From: Ascochyta rabiei
Lineage: Eukaryota > Ascomycota > Dothideomycetes > Pleosporales > Didymellaceae
Direction: 5' to 3'
Assembly (NCBI RefSeq): GCF_004011695.2
Contig: NC_082415.1
Coordinates: forward strand, 496,001 to 560,000
Length of the DNA stretch: 64,000 bases
Position numbers and translations under genes: made by a program. The notes below the pieces were generated by a model, which was not told the DNA's origin, ran no database searches, and saw nothing but the letters and a program-made list of their open reading frames with translations. Below are positions 12,161 through 23,426 of this stretch, piece by piece (the stretch's first letter is position 1; the number at the start of each line of letters is the position of its first letter).

Positions 12161-14011
12161 CCTTAAGGGGTCCTATTAGGAGATGCTGCACTAGGCCTTA
12201 TGCCTAGCATAGGAGAGCTTAGGATCCCTATAGTAACAGCACAACACTACCTCCTACACTCTACTAGCTACTAACACAGGAACTTAGATTTTAAAAAATA
12301 GTCTTGTTAGGGGACAGGGAACAGCAGGTAGTAGTAGCTGCGTCTAGGGCCTAGTTGCGCGCTATGCAGCAGCAGCAGTCCTACTTATAGTTGTTCTCTT
12401 CTTTATCCTCCTCCTTATTACTAACAGTAATGCTGCAGGCCTGTTGCAACTAGGCTAAGGAGTAAGAGGTAGGCGCTGCGGTGCTGCAACGTAGGGTGCG
12501 CGGCTCTACTAGAGAGGGTAAGTAGTAGTAGCAGAGGGGCAAGCAGACGCAGCGGGGGAGTAAGCAGATCTAGTAAGGGGAAGGATAGTGCTTAGTAGGG
12601 GAGGTAGAGTGTAGGCGGTAGGGCAGGTAGGACAACAACAGGTACTCTAGACAGCGCTAGAGCGTAGTAAGCAGGCACTTAACCTAGTTAATAGCCTTCT
12701 TTAGGGTAGGTTAGCTATACTCTTAATATAGGTAGAAGACTTATAGTAGTATAGGTCTAGACCTTCTTAAACTAGTTTATACGCTTAGTCTGTGTCTTAA
12801 TAGCTATCTCTATAGTAGACGCAAACTGCTAGAAGTAGGTGTTAAACTAGTTACTACTATAATAGCTAGATAAGGGTATAGTAGGTAGCGTAATCTAAAC
12901 GCTAGGCTTAGGGGGGGAACAGGCAATATAAGAGGAGGTTAGCTACTTAGCTAGTAAGGGGCTAGTGTAAGCTAGGTTAAGGGTAGACTTATAGGCTTAG
13001 TAGAGCTTATAGTAGGTGCCTAAATAGTGTATAGTAGATTAGCAAAACACCTCTTATAGTAACAGGTAGGACACTTATAGACAAAGGTAGGCAACCTGCC
13101 CTAGTTAGCCTTATTACTATTAACACCCTAGGTTTTAGCTATATTAACGTAGGCGTTACTACCCTATATAGACGCCTTAATAATAATTAGCTATAGATAT
13201 ATACCTAGGATAAAGCTATAAACCTAGATATACCCCTTAAAATTACACTAGGTATAGTAGAGCTCTGTATTAGTAGTAAAAAGACTATTATCCTAATAAT
13301 AATCGTAATAGCGCTTAGCATAGGTACAGCAGGTCTTACTAGCACTAGGGAGGTAGTTAGCTGTAGACAGAATTAGATAGTAGCAGGCCTATAACAGATA
13401 TAAGACACTTACTAGGCTAGCTAGTAAGGATAGTAAGCTAGTAGCAGGGGTAGTATAGGACAGCGCAGGCAGAGACAGGGACTAAGTTCTTATTCTTAGA
13501 GTTACCCTTAACCTTATAGTTACTAATATAGTAACAGCAGGCTCTTTATAGATATAGTTAGATTCTATAATTAAAAACCTAGATAACTATAATTAAATAG
13601 TAGAGAGATGTTATAGGTAGATAAAAGGGGATAAGGTAGGCTACAGCTACCTCTACTAGGGGGACTACTAGCCCTATAACTAGTAGCCTAGTAACTAGAA
13701 CTAGGCGCAACAATAGATATAGTGTTTAAACTAGATAGGTAGGTATAAAAAGATAGGTAGGTATAATATAGGTAGGTTAGGTAAGAGCGTAGAGTAGTAC
13801 AGTGTCTAACAAGAGAGGGTACGCTAGGAAAAACAAAAACAACCTAGGTGCGCGTAGGGACTACCCTAGGTAAACTACAGACTAGACTAGCAGCTAACCT
13901 ACTAAGAGGCAGACCCTTACGCAACCACAACTAGCTCTAGGGTTTACCTACTACTAGCGCCCCTTTAATCCACGTAGAATATAGAAAGAACCTAGTAAAA
14001 TATATTTAGCT
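12161..14011. other. Unexplained 1.85-kb segment between chromodomain and 3' LTR
   Basis: Longer than a simple 3' untranslated region and richer in G and C at 12340-12680 than the rest of the element (CAG-repeat-like, GCGGGGG and GCGCGG words). No known domain is seen. On the minus strand one frame from about 13340 down to 12420 is interrupted only by TAG/TAA, often in Gln-like contexts. On the plus strand a strongly hydrophobic run is readable near 13270-13340. Both could be relics of an extra ORF or chance. The polypurine tract closes the segment. Confidence 0.5.
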
Positions 14012-14035
14012 AGAGAGAGAAAGGGAAAGGAGGTA

Positions 14036-14190
14036 TGTTATAGGCTTAGACCTTGTCTAAGCCTTAAGTAAGACAGGGTAGTTATGTGCCCTACAGACAT
14101 ATTAGAAGGACACGCAACGTGTTACCTCCTTAAGAGATACAATACTATATCGACCCTTATTACATCCTACCCTAAGGCTAGTCCTTAACA
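14036..14190 (+). repeat. 3' LTR of gypsy element (155 bp)
   Basis: Best preserved LTR of the family, with intact TG...CA termini. Followed by the target repeat CTCTA (14191-14195) and directly preceded by the polypurine tract. Confidence 0.93.
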
Positions 14191-14195
14191 CTCTA

Positions 14196-17120
14196 CATAG
14201 CTAGGAGTTTAACTATACTAATCTTAGTTATAATTTCCTCTAACGTGTTAGGCATAAGGTTATCTATAATATCCTCTATTTTACTGTTAAATATTATTTC
14301 TTTATTAAACACTATATTATAGGTACTAATTACTTTAGCTATTAATAGGACATAGATTTAGTATATGTTAGTAGACTAGTATCCTACTTAGTATCTAATC
14401 TATACCTTTAGGTCTAGTCTTTATAGCCTTAATTTTCTTTAATAAGTATTATTAGTTATAGTAAATGCTTTGCATCTATATGCTCTTAAGTAAGCCTAGT
14501 TTAGGTTTTAAGGTCTAGTAACTATGCTATCTATAGTAGCTATATGCGTAACAAATATTTTATATAGTAATCTCTACTTATTTAGATAATTTAGCGTCTA
14601 ATAATATAGGTATACTACTGCTCTAGTAATTTCTAGCCAGAGTTCCTATTATAGATTTGCGTCTAGTTAAATTATATATGCCTTCTCTTTTATTACACCC
14701 CCTAAGTGTTTAGCTCCTCTATTTTAAGCTTATGTGTCTAGAGTAGAAGGCTTTAGTTTTATAAAGAGGGACATGCACTATCTCTTAACCTCTTATTTAA
14801 CTATAATAATTTTACTACCTATCTTAATTACCTTAACTATAATATTAAACTGTTTCTTTAAGAACTAGATAAAGATCCTAAGCAGACAGATAATAGATCT
14901 TACAGGCCTGTTGTCCTTAAAGTAGAAGTCCTACACATACTAAGAGTGTTAGCAGGTAATAAGAATTTAACTCTTTTCCTTATTAAAGCTTCCTGCTTTA
15001 TATTTATAGAAGTCTATAGCTTTTTGTTTACCTAGGCCTTTATTATTTAATTATAGAGTTCTTTATATTTAATGCTTTAATTTTAATTATCTGTATATGT
15101 TATATTATACTGTTGTAATACCCTTAATCTTTACCCCCTTAGATTAATGCATAAGGTGCTTAATTATAGATAGTCCTAGATGTCTAAGCTACTTATACTA
15201 TATTATAGCTGTTACTCTCTATAGTAATCTTCTATTGCAATTTATACGCACATAAAGTGCTACTGTAGCTATATTTAGTTATTAATAACCTACTATCTAA
15301 AGCTTTCTATTAGGATAGCTATAGTGTTGCTGTTTCTTTAACATAGCGTTGTTAGATCTTCTTAGTTATCCTACTATATTCCTTGTCTTTAGAGTAACCT
15401 AAATAATACTAGGTTGCAGAGGAAATCTAGGCACTACGCAATATTGTCTAAGCGTAGTACTTATTTGCCTTAAGATCTCTCTACTAATATATTAACAGTA
15501 CTATATCCTTATATCTAGACCTTAGAGTTCCTAGTCTAGATATAATCTTCTATTGCTAGCTAGCATACAGCTCTAAGTCTTAAGACGTTATTATAGATAT
15601 GCGTAGTTAAGCTAGAATCTAGAAGAAATGCCTTCTTTAATAGATATCCTTAATTACCTACGCTACATGCTGCCTTTATACTACCTTTATTAACCTAAGT
15701 AATTTTTTAGCTATCTAGTTACTTAATAATCTTATCTAGTGTTTAAGACGTCTTAATGTATAGAGTAATTAATTAAGATACTATTATTATTTATAGTTAC
15801 TTAGTCCCTTAAGATATTGCCTGTATTCTCTTTTATAAGTTACTGTAATGTTTAAGCTTATACTGTACTAGTTTTATAACACCTCTATTTAGCTTAAACT
15901 ACTTAGGTACCTTAGCTGTATTTATATAGCAGTAGTTAGATATATTATAACACTATTTATAGGCAGGACATATATCTTTAGCTCTTACTATATTCCTCTC
16001 TAGGAACTGCTTAGTTCTAGCACTTTAGCTATCTATCTTTCTTTTGCTTTGGCTAGGGTTTCCCTAGCCTTAATAATTATTATTAGATAGCGCTCTTAGT
16101 TTTCTACTAAAGGCGTTCCTTTATAGGTTTAAGTTAGATTTACTGCTTACTATATATAATACCTCTCTTACTATAAAGGCGCTTTTAGGCTTCTCTCTTA
16201 GTAGATGTTAAAGGCTTATATAATTATAGAAGAGTTTTATTATTCTTTTTCTGTTTATAGCTTTCTTATTATGTCCTAGCCCTTAAAACGCTGTAGTCTA
16301 GGTTAATGCTATCTTAGATACGGAGCCTAGAAAATTATTAATAACAGCTTATATTTGCATAACCTTAGCTACCTTAAGAGTCATAGCTTAAGTTACTGCC
16401 TAATTGTATTTACTTAGCTATGTCTTCTAATTTATAGTTGTTTACATTAGTCTAAGTGCAGCGTAGTATCTTTCTTGTACTTACGCCTGTTCTTTATCTA
16501 TATCTACTCTAATAGTGTCTTAGAGAGTAGTTATCTATTTACGTAGCGTTCTGTTTTCTATACAGTAGCTTAGCTGTAGATATAGTAAGTGTTACTGTTA
16601 TAAGAATATACTTAACTATTCTTAATATTTTACTTTTCTTATCTTAATAGTCTTTCTTAAGTATCTTGTATAACTTAAGGTAAAGCTTATAGTCTTTGTA
16701 ATCTTCTTTATATACCTCTTATCTCTTTTCTAAGAGGTCTAATACCTATATTAGGATTATAGGTGTTTACAGCGTAGTTATTAACGTGTCTATTACTTTA
16801 TGTGTTATTCTAAGCGTTCTGCTTTAACCTACTTAGATAGTCTGTAATAACATAGTTAAGGTGTTACTTATACTTATTACTAGTTTATATTATGTAATTT
16901 CTAAAGGTAGTAGCGCCTCTAGTTATATGCGTTAGAGTTGTACCCCTTTAGAGTCTGCTAGCAGCTATGTATCTTTAACTAGCACTTAATCTTAAGTTAG
17001 CAGTACTAGGAGACCTAGTTGCTTAAGTTAGTAAGAATAACCATCGCGTCCCTCTAGCTTTAGCTAGTTGCTATTTTGCTTGTTGTTAGCGCTTATCGTA
17101 GCAGCAGTAAGACTCTTAAT
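14196..17120 (-). pseudogene. Copia-1 gag, protease and integrase part (broken)
   Basis: 5' half of copia-1 on the minus strand, from the primer-binding side at 17120 down to the gypsy insertion. Domain assignment rests on copia gene order (gag, protease, integrase, RT) and on a weak Cys-containing integrase-like stretch near 15950-16000. No long frame survives. Bases 17087-17120 next to the 5' LTR are less mutated. Individual domains cannot be delimited by eye. Confidence 0.6.
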
Positions 17121-17288
17121 TGTTAGATTAGATGGTAATAGTAATAAGTTAATAATAATGTATTAATAATCTGTTCTTGTTCTATATAAGGTTGATTTTT
17201 GTCTTATCTAGGTTCTAGTAGAGGCCCCTGTACGGTTTCTTAGCAGGTATATTACCTAACCTATTTCTCTAATACCTTTTATTTAATA
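17121..17288 (-). repeat. 5' LTR of copia-1 (168 bp)
   Basis: Partner of 4883-5050 with the same length. It differs mostly by transitions (for example TTGGATGG versus TTAGATGG). The terminal CA is changed to TA. Followed by the target repeat AGCCC (17289-17293). Confidence 0.92.
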
Positions 17289-18290
17289 AGCCCTTATAGC
17301 TAGCTATATGCGTAGTAAGGTGTTTATCTAGATTAAGCTCTTTATACAGCAGTATTAAGCTAGCAAGGCCCTAGACAACGTAGATATATAGATAAGAGAC
17401 TTTAACCTATTTAAAGAGAAGATTAAAACAATCTTTAGAGTCTTGAATAAACTACACGTTACCTACTGCAATATTTAGAAGATTTAGTAGGATAAGGTTT
17501 CTGCTAACTACGCTGCAGAGTTTTAGCAGCTTACTACTAACACTAACTAGGAAAATACTACTCTAATTACTATGTTCTAATAGGGATTAAAGCCTAAGGT
17601 TAAGGAAGAACTTATGCGCACCAGCGCAAGCATAGAAACCCTTAATAAGCTTATTAATACTACTATTAATATTAACGTATAACTCTACAAACTTTAGCAA
17701 GAACTTTAAGACAACCTTAGAGCACGTACTACTATTATTACTACTAACTATCTACTACTAAGGAATTAGTAGCGCAAGAACCTGAACTAAGGACAATAAA
17801 GAGGCTGTAATTAGCTAAATACTAGATGTTGCATCTACAGCAATACTTAAAGTAGATACTACAGACCTAAAGTAATAGACCTCTTAAACCATAATAAGGG
17901 ACTACCTAAGCGATGGAATAAGAAGCTAAGAGGGGGTAAGTAATTAGAACGTAGTAAGAACTGCTATAACTGTAGCAAACTAGGCTACTTTACTAGAGAC
18001 TGCTAGATAAACAAGGTTTACTGCTAGTTAAATGTACTTACCTGTAATTATAAGGACACAGATGCTAGTAAATATAAAATTCTTACTAATAATATAGAAC
18101 AACTGCTAGAGGACCTAGAGTCTAGTCTAGAGGACAATAATAACTATATTATACCTTTAATTCGTACAGTAACACCTTACTAGGACACCTAGACAGGCGA
18201 AGAAATAGAGTACTACTCTAATAACAACTAACAATACCACATAGTAGAATACAAAAGGACTAAGAGTAGAGTCTAAGTAGGCAAGAATAA
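17289..18290 (+). pseudogene. Gag element, 3' part: Gag domain and CCHC knuckle (broken)
   Basis: Continuation of 4420-4882 after the copia-1 insertion. The translation resembles the retrotransposon Gag family: TIFRVLNKLHVTYCNI, then NYAAEF, NTNWENTTLITMF and a GLKPKVKEEL block. A CX2CX4HX4C knuckle follows at 17962-18003 (CYNCSKLGYFTRDC) with the His changed to Tyr. Several TAG/TAA codons interrupt the frame. No protease or RT follows before the LINE begins near 18300, and a second copy on the minus strand (44126-45430) also shows only gag. It could be a non-autonomous gag-only element or a truncated gypsy. Confidence 0.8.
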
Positions 18291-18315
18291 TTAATTAATT
18301 AATTAATTAATAGGT
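18288..18315. repeat. TTAA-type microsatellite at the gag/LINE junction
   Basis: About six tandem TTAA/TAAT units. The position fits the 3' tail of the minus-strand LINE, since such elements often end in simple repeats, but the exact LINE end is not proven. Confidence 0.5.
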
Positions 18316-18419
18316 TTAACGTCCTGTGTAAGTCTAAGACTATATAAGACAAGGGCAGTTAAGCTACTCTAGTAATTTAAGGAGCGTGTTTATAAAAGGA
18401 GATAGTAAATGTGTATTTA

Positions 18420-21400
18420 AAGTCCTCTAGTAAGAGCCTATACTCTAGGAAGTTAATAGCAGTTTATAGGTGTCTGTTGTTTATTATAGGTACTACTTAT
18501 AGGTACCTATTCTAGTGTCTAAAATAAAAGCTAGAGTAGCTAGAATTCCATAGGTTATATGTAGTAGTAGTTACATTAAAAGTTATTATCCTTATAGGCT
18601 GTCCTGCATTATTTTTCTTACTTGTCTATATTCTTTATAGCTAAGTAGAAGGTGTTGTAATTTTATGCGTAGCTGTATATATATCTATTGTTATCTACCT
18701 TCTATATATTATGTAGGTATACTTTATTATATCTATATCCTAGTTTTAGATAGTAGTAGGCACTTGCTACCTCTCTTTTAGTAATTTTTAGTAGTTTTAT
18801 TCTATTTTTTAGTCCTAGCTAGTATTTTCCTGCGTAGGTGTCTATTTTCCTTAGGATTACTTTAGCTGTGTAGGTAACTAGTTTACAATCCTATTTATCT
18901 ATTATAATAGCCTTAACTTAAATTCTAGTTATGGTGATGCTTGTAAAGTTAGAGGTAGGCCTCTTTTTTATTGCTTCTTTTGCTAGAGAGTCTGCTTTCT
19001 TGTTTCCTGCAATGTTCTAGTGGCTAGGGGTCTATTTAAGGCTCATTGTGGCTCCTTTATCTTTAATAGTTTTAGCTGCCTTTATACAGCATATTTACTA
19101 AGCCTATCTAGGCTTATTTAAAGGAGTTTTTAGTCTTAGGACAGCTACCTAGTTATCTATAAAGACTTAGACGTCCTGTCCTGTAGTAGCTATAGTAGCT
19201 ACAATTTAAAAGCCTCTTATTATGCCTTCTAGTTCTCTATTGTACACAATTTAGCCTTTACTAATGTTGTAGTTTATAGTGTAGATTTCCTTAGGCTCTT
19301 GTTTGTAGTCTAGGACTGTAATTCCTACTTCTATACCTAAGCCTTCCTCTATAGAAGAAGCGTCTGTATAGATAGCTAGTATATTACTTCCTACTTTTTA
19401 TAGCATCCATGTTTTATATACTTTTACTTCTTCTTCTTTTAGTAGTCTTGAGATTTTAGTTTAGTATGCTATAGCCTTGTTCTAGGGGCAGAAGTAGAAG
19501 TCTTTTAGTTTTTCTTCTCTTATACTAGGTATAGCCTTTTCTATAGACTGTGTAATTTACATTAGCTGTATAGGAGGTCCTACTCTTAGCCTAGTATAGT
19601 TAACCTCTCTTTACTTTGTGCTAGAGTCTAGGTCTATGTTTTATAGGGTGGACTTTAGCTGTGTTGTAGCAGTATAGATAGGGTAGTTTTTTAGAAGCTT
19701 CCTAGCTCTAAAGGCGTACTGTCTTATTACAGAGTTTAGCCTAATAGTAGGAGGGGCTAGTACTACTACTACCTCTTAGGGTATTATAGGTAAGGTTTAG
19801 AAGGTGCCTAAGATTTTCCTAAGTGCTAGGTTCTGTAGTCCTTGTAGTTGTTTTACTATTCTGGCTTTTTACTTCTAGAAGACCTAGCATCTATAGTTTG
19901 CTATACTAGTAACACAGGCTAGGTATATTTATTAGAGGATAGTAGATGTAAGGCCTTTGTTGCTATTTACTAGTCTATATATTCTGTAGAAGGCATTTCT
20001 TACTTAGCTAATCCTTATAGCAGCATGCTCCTTAAAAGAGAGCCTATTGTTAAAGTAGATTCCTAGCTATTCAACAGTCTTTTTTAGAGTTATTATAGAC
20101 ATGTCTAGCAGGGTAAGAGTGTAGTTTTCTGCTTTTTAGCTTATAGTAAAGTAGATAAGTTTAGTTTTTAGCGTATTAAACTAAATTGCACAGCTAGATC
20201 CTTTTATAAATAGGCTGGCTATATCTCTTTCTAGTAGACAGATGTTTTTCTTTAGGCTAATAGATAATACTGTAATAGCTAGGTTGTCTAGGTAGAATAG
20301 CAAGTAGTTTATAATTAACTAGAATAGAGGTCTAATATATATTAGGAACAGAATAGGTAAGACAGGGCTTCCTTATAGGATTCTAGCGTTTATATTACTA
20401 AAATCTTCTGTTTCTCTATTAAAGGACAGTTATAGTTAGCGTCTAGAGAGGAATAATTAGATCTAGGCTATTAGGCTGCACGGTAGCTTTAGATATAGCA
20501 GGATAGTAAGTAATTAGCCTAGTAAGACGTAGTTAAAGGCTCCTCTAATGTCTAGGAATATAGTAGTTGTTATGTGCCTTAGTTTCCTTTATTCTTACAC
20601 TTAATTTAGTAGTAGTATAGAAGCGTCTATAGCTAATTTTTATACTCTTCCACCTAGTTATAAAGGGTAGACTAGGATAGTTATTTCTACTAGTATGCTA
20701 AGCTGTTTAGCTACTAGTCTTTCTGCTACTTTACCTAGGCAGCTTAGAAGAGCAATTACCCTTTAGGCTTTAGGCGCTAATTAGTCTAGTTTATTTAGCT
20801 TTTTTAGGATAATTCCTGTTGCTCTTTTCTAGATTTAAGGATAGTACTTATAGTTAAATAGGGTAGAGAGTATATAGAAGAATATGCCTATTTCTACTTT
20901 ATATACTGTAGTAATAATCTCCTAGTTTATTACATCTAGTCCTAGGGAGCTGCTTTAGATTTGTAAGGAGCAGGCGTGTTCTAGCTCTTCTTTAGTAAGA
21001 GGTGGCTATTTCTAGCTACCTTCCTAGTAGGTGCTCCACTCTATAGGTTTAGAGGTAGGTAGGCTAGGGAAGAGAGCGTCTCTTAATGCTAAGTATTTGC
21101 CTTAGAAGGAGTTCTCTATTCCCCTAGGGCCTTATATAGCAGGTATGCTTTAGTTGCCTATAGACCTAGTATAAGATATTACTTTAAAGATTAATTTTAT
21201 ATCCTTCTTTTCTAGGAATTAATTCTAGTAGTTATACTTTACTACTTTTACTGTTTATAGGTAGCTGTTTCTAGTAATTAGGTAGTCTCTTTTCTATATA
21301 TAGGTGTTTATAGAGCTAGTTACTAGTTCTCTCTATAGGTGGCATTGTTTGCTAAGCATGTTTATCCTAAGTATTTTTAGGTCTAGGTTCTACTAAGGCT

Positions 21401-22440
21401 TACTTCTTGCACTAGTAGAGCTTTATAGGATTACACCTTTAGCTACATTTATTATTACTGTAGTAAGCTCCTTCCCTATTACCTTAAGCTGCTTCTCTAG
21501 CTCTCTGTCCTCTTCTTAGATAAAAAGTAGGGCTTTGCCATTAGAGTGTCTAGGGCAGGTAGTATTAAGAGCAGGGCTTTTTACTAACGCCTTTGCTAGC
21601 TCCTTCTAAAATAGGTCCTAGTCTACCTTCTTAGTATTAAACTAAGGAGTAGGGTTATGTAGGGGCTGTGTTCTAGGCTTTATAATTATAAATAGGATAC
21701 CTAGGTAGTCTAAGCCTATACCTGCTAGGGTTTGCTAGTCTTCTATCTAATTTATAAGCCTGTATGTAGCAAAGGTAAGGTCTAGAACACTTTCTCTGCT
21801 TATGTTTAGCCTATAGAAGATGCCTATACTAGAGTTTTTTAATAGCTCTAGGTTTTACTCTTCTATCTAAGCAATAAAACTACTAGCATTTAGTGTTATA
21901 GTAGTAATAGTAGGGTCCTACTAAGGGTGGTAGGTGTTAAAGTCCCCTAGTAGGATTAAGTTAGGCAGAGTGTAGCTATTTAGAGGCTTTCTTTCTATAG
22001 TTATTATTTCTTATATGTTTGTTTAGTTATATATATTATAGATTATAAAGTTTAACCTAGACAACTAGACTGTAATAGCTAGGAAGTCTAAGTTAGGGCT
22101 TAAGTCTGCGGCTAGGGTAATTTGTACTGTTGTTAAGCGTAGAACGTAGGCTAGAACGCGTAGCCTTATACTATAGTCCTATAGTAGAGGTATAATTTAT
22201 ATAAAGAAAGAGTAGTTTCTAGAGCGTATGTCTAAGTAGTGTAAAGGTAGCTATTAAGTAGGGGTAAGCTATAGTTCTTATACTAAGATAAGGTCTATAG
22301 CTAGTTCTACTATAAGTTATAAGGCACTCTCTATAGCTTATACACTCTTGTTTAGATTTACGTATAGAATCCTTAGGTTTTCTAGCATTCTAGATATATT
22401 TATGTGTTTATTAAAGCCCTATAGGCTATATATTGTGTAC
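18420..22440 (-). pseudogene. LINE ORF2: endonuclease, reverse transcriptase, RNase H (broken)
   Basis: N-terminal endonuclease: ENLRILYVNLNKS near 22380 matches the usual start of AP-type LINE endonucleases. RT: TTTIFLDIRGAFNYV near 20560, then GSPVLPILFLIYIRPLF near 20360-20310, and the active site YLDN (20283-20294), where Y-x-D-D is required. RNase H: VYNRELEGI near 19250 and VFIDN near 19160. A C-terminal tail runs to about 18420. Trp, Gln and catalytic Asp codons carry RIP-type changes and stops occur throughout, so it is inactive. Confidence 0.85.
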
Positions 22441-22732
22441 TATCTACTATATATACTTCTTTATAGTTTATACACTTAGGTATAGTATATACGGTAGTAA
22501 AAGAGTAGAGGTTAGGTAGGGGTTAGGTAGGGGTAGGGTACATTACGTAATGTACCTCTACCCTACTCTACCTCTACCTACGCTAATTCCATGCTAAGAG
22601 GGTAGGGGTAGGGTAGGGTCTACATAGAGTAGGGGTAGAGGTAGGGTAGAGTCTATATAGGGTGTAGGTAGGGGTAGGGTAGAGTCTACATAGGGTAGAG
22701 GTAGGGGTAGGGTAGGGTCTATATGGGGTACA

Positions 22733-22785
22733 GGTAGGGGTTAGGTAGGGGTTAGGTAGGGGTTAGGTAGGGGTTAGGTAGGGTA
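22733..22785 (+). repeat. Telomere-like G-rich tandem repeat (11-bp unit GGGGTTAGGTA)
   Basis: Four to five units in tandem in the left arm of the foldback element. The complementary C-rich version is at about 23452-23480 in the right arm. It contains GGGTTAGG, which resembles the fungal telomere repeat, but it is not a true TTAGGG array. Confidence 0.8.
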
Positions 22786-22809
22786 GGTGTCAGCGTCTAC
22801 CTCTTTACC

Positions 22810-23075
22810 TAAAGCAGTTATTACAAAACTTTGTATTACAAAAATATAGAGCAAAATAAGCGCTTTTAAACAGTCCATTTACTGTAAGATTCTAATTAAG
22901 ACTAGTAGAGTTACAGCAGTTATTGTGTAAATCCTAGGTTGTTACTACGTAGGCCTACGTAACAACTACTCTAGCTCTACTAGTTTTAATTAGAATCTTA
23001 CGTAATATAGACTGTTTAAAAGCGCACTCCTAGTTCTATATCTTTCTAGTACAAAATTGTTTAATAGCTGCTTTA
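22810..23075. repeat. Palindrome A inside the foldback element
   Basis: Inverted repeat centred on AGGCCT near 22953, with core GTTGTTACTACGTAGGCCT and its complement. The outer arms AAAGCAGTTATT and AATAGCTGCTTT pair. The arms also contain AAGCGCTTTTAAACAG on one side and CTGTTTAAAAGCGC on the other. Confidence 0.8.
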
Positions 23076-23159
23076 CTGTAAGGGTTACAGGTAGGGGTAG
23101 AGGTAGGGAAGAGGTAGGCCTAAGTAGGGCCTGTAGGTGTCGGCATCTAACACTTTAAC

Positions 23160-23426
23160 TAAAGCAGGTATTGCAAAACTCCGTACAACAAAATTGTAGA
23201 GCAGAATAAGCGCTTTTAAACGGTCCATATACCGTAAGATTCCGATTAGAACTAGTAGAGCTAGAGCAGTTGTTACGTAGGCCTACGTAGTAACAACCTA
23301 GGATTTACACAACAACTGCTGTAACTCTACTAGTCTTAATTAGAATCTTACAGTAAATGGACTGTTTAAAAGCGCTTATTTTGCTCTATATTTTTGTAAT
23401 ACAAAGTTTTGCAATAACTGCTTTAG
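23160..23426. repeat. Palindrome B inside the foldback element
   Basis: Second copy of the palindromic unit, centred on AGGCCT near 23281. It retains CCG and CGG words that are changed in unit A, so it is less mutated. Both units are preceded by a TGTC-A/G-GC-G/A-TCTA motif (about 22789 and 23138), whose inverse stands at the right end near 23440. Confidence 0.8.

Larger units (their letters stand above)
7066..14190 (+). mobile_element. Full-length Ty3/gypsy chromovirus-type retrotransposon (7125 bp)
   Basis: Identical-length 155-bp LTRs (7066-7220, 14036-14190) with TG...CA ends and a perfect 5-bp target duplication CTCTA (7061-7065, 14191-14195) define a complete element. A polypurine tract (14012-14033, GAGAGAGAAAGGGAAAGGAGG) precedes the 3' LTR. 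Order: gag with a decayed CCHC knuckle, protease region, RT, RNase H, integrase, chromodomain, then an unexplained 1.8 kb before the 3' LTR. It inserted in copia-1 and is the youngest layer of the nest. A second copy lies inverted at 1-3483. The coding capacity is destroyed by RIP. Confidence 0.95.
4883..17288 (-). mobile_element. Ty1/copia retrotransposon (copia-1), split by a gypsy element
   Basis: Two 168-bp LTRs (4883-5050 and 17121-17288) bound this element, and a perfect 5-bp target duplication AGCCC (4878-4882, 17289-17293) flanks it. Orientation is minus: a polypurine tract (AAGGGGGTG read on the minus strand, 5051-5060) abuts the left LTR, and the RT motif reads on the minus strand. 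Removing the 7125-bp gypsy at 7066-14190 and one 5-bp repeat leaves about 5.28 kb, a normal copia size. The first bases after the 5' LTR (ATTAAGAGTCTTACT) are also found in copia-2 at 37744, so the two belong to related families. The element sits inside the gag element described separately. All coding is RIP-broken. Confidence 0.92.

Noticed and set aside
12161..14011. Envelope-like gene of a retrovirus-type gypsy
   Set aside because: Only one hydrophobic run is visible, with no signal peptide, cleavage site or Cys pattern. Kept as an unexplained segment.
22733..22785. True internal telomere repeat or chromosome end
   Set aside because: The unit is 11 bp (GGGGTTAGGTA), is embedded in a TA-flanked palindromic element and appears in both orientations, unlike a telomere tract.
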